Part shown: one piece after another, positions 63,853 through 64,000 of the stretch
How positions within the stretch are numbered: position 1 is the stretch's first letter
Layout: every line of letters starts with the position of its first letter
Origin: Prevotella sp.
GTDB lineage: Bacteria; Bacteroidota; Bacteroidia; Bacteroidales; Bacteroidaceae
NCBI GenBank assembly: GCA_022486815.1
Contig: JAKVJW010000015.1
Span: 1 to 64,000 of the forward strand
Direction of reading: 5' to 3'
DNA: 64,000 bases
Notes under the pieces: model-generated
What the model was told of the DNA's origin: nothing
Databases searched by the model: none
What the model saw: only the letters and a program-made list of their open reading frames with translations
Program-made: the position numbers and the translations under genes

Positions 63853-64000
63853 TGAAAGCAGAAGATTTTCCTTGAAATATCTCAAGGAAAATCTCATAAA
63901 CTGATTTCATTTTATTACCCTGAAAAATTTTCATCAAAATCAGACTGTACCATTATCAAGTTGTGGTAATGAGATTATGTCGATCGCTTAAAAAAAAGTT

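Overview
This looks like a chromosomal window from a Bacteroidales (Prevotella-like) bacterium. I base that on SusC/SusD, FecR/ECF sigma, DUF5024/DUF5053/DUF4271/DUF6242 proteins and TAnnTTTG -7 promoter elements; the taxon is inferred, not proven. About 1-6.3 kb is accessory and decayed: an ECF sigma gene tail with an in-frame TGA, DUF5024 and DUF5053 genes, a truncated TonB-receptor barrel, a HicAB toxin-antitoxin, zeta-toxin-like remnants, and an unusual HTH plus GIY-YIG-like fusion. About 6.2-17.7 kb is one co-oriented block (ECF sigma, FecR, SusC with STN, SusD, TlpA-like, DsbD-like, cysteine-desulfidase/UPF0597) that suggests a SusCD-type thiol or cysteine acquisition system. About 18.8-20.5 kb holds an AAA_14/DUF4143 ATPase with a duplicated 34-bp palindromic upstream motif, flanked downstream by decayed nuclease gene ends. 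The remainder is mostly housekeeping: secDF, rhomboid, HU, kduD/kduI/GH78/GH3, pstSCAB-phoU, tyrS, yidD, rnpA, hemD, metK, xerD, aroQ, lolC/E-like, rbfA, murI, three ompH/skp paralogs, bamA, uppS, pckA, upp, and tRNA-Arg(CCT) and tRNA-Gln(TTG). The strongest unexplained signal is a pair of related ~300-340 bp intergenic elements (40311-40606 and 62697-63037). Both have matching terminal inverted repeats (ACCCGTTGGCGGAATTAA-like) and perfect 7-bp flanking direct repeats that differ between copies. Both enclose tandem arrays of ~22-23 bp dyad units (TTCCA-N6-TGGAA / TTACCA-N6-TGGTAA). They look like mobilised non-coding elements that carry a minisatellite of palindromes. A second candidate is a structured leader or ncRNA at 63256-63590 with competing pairings and a terminator-like end.
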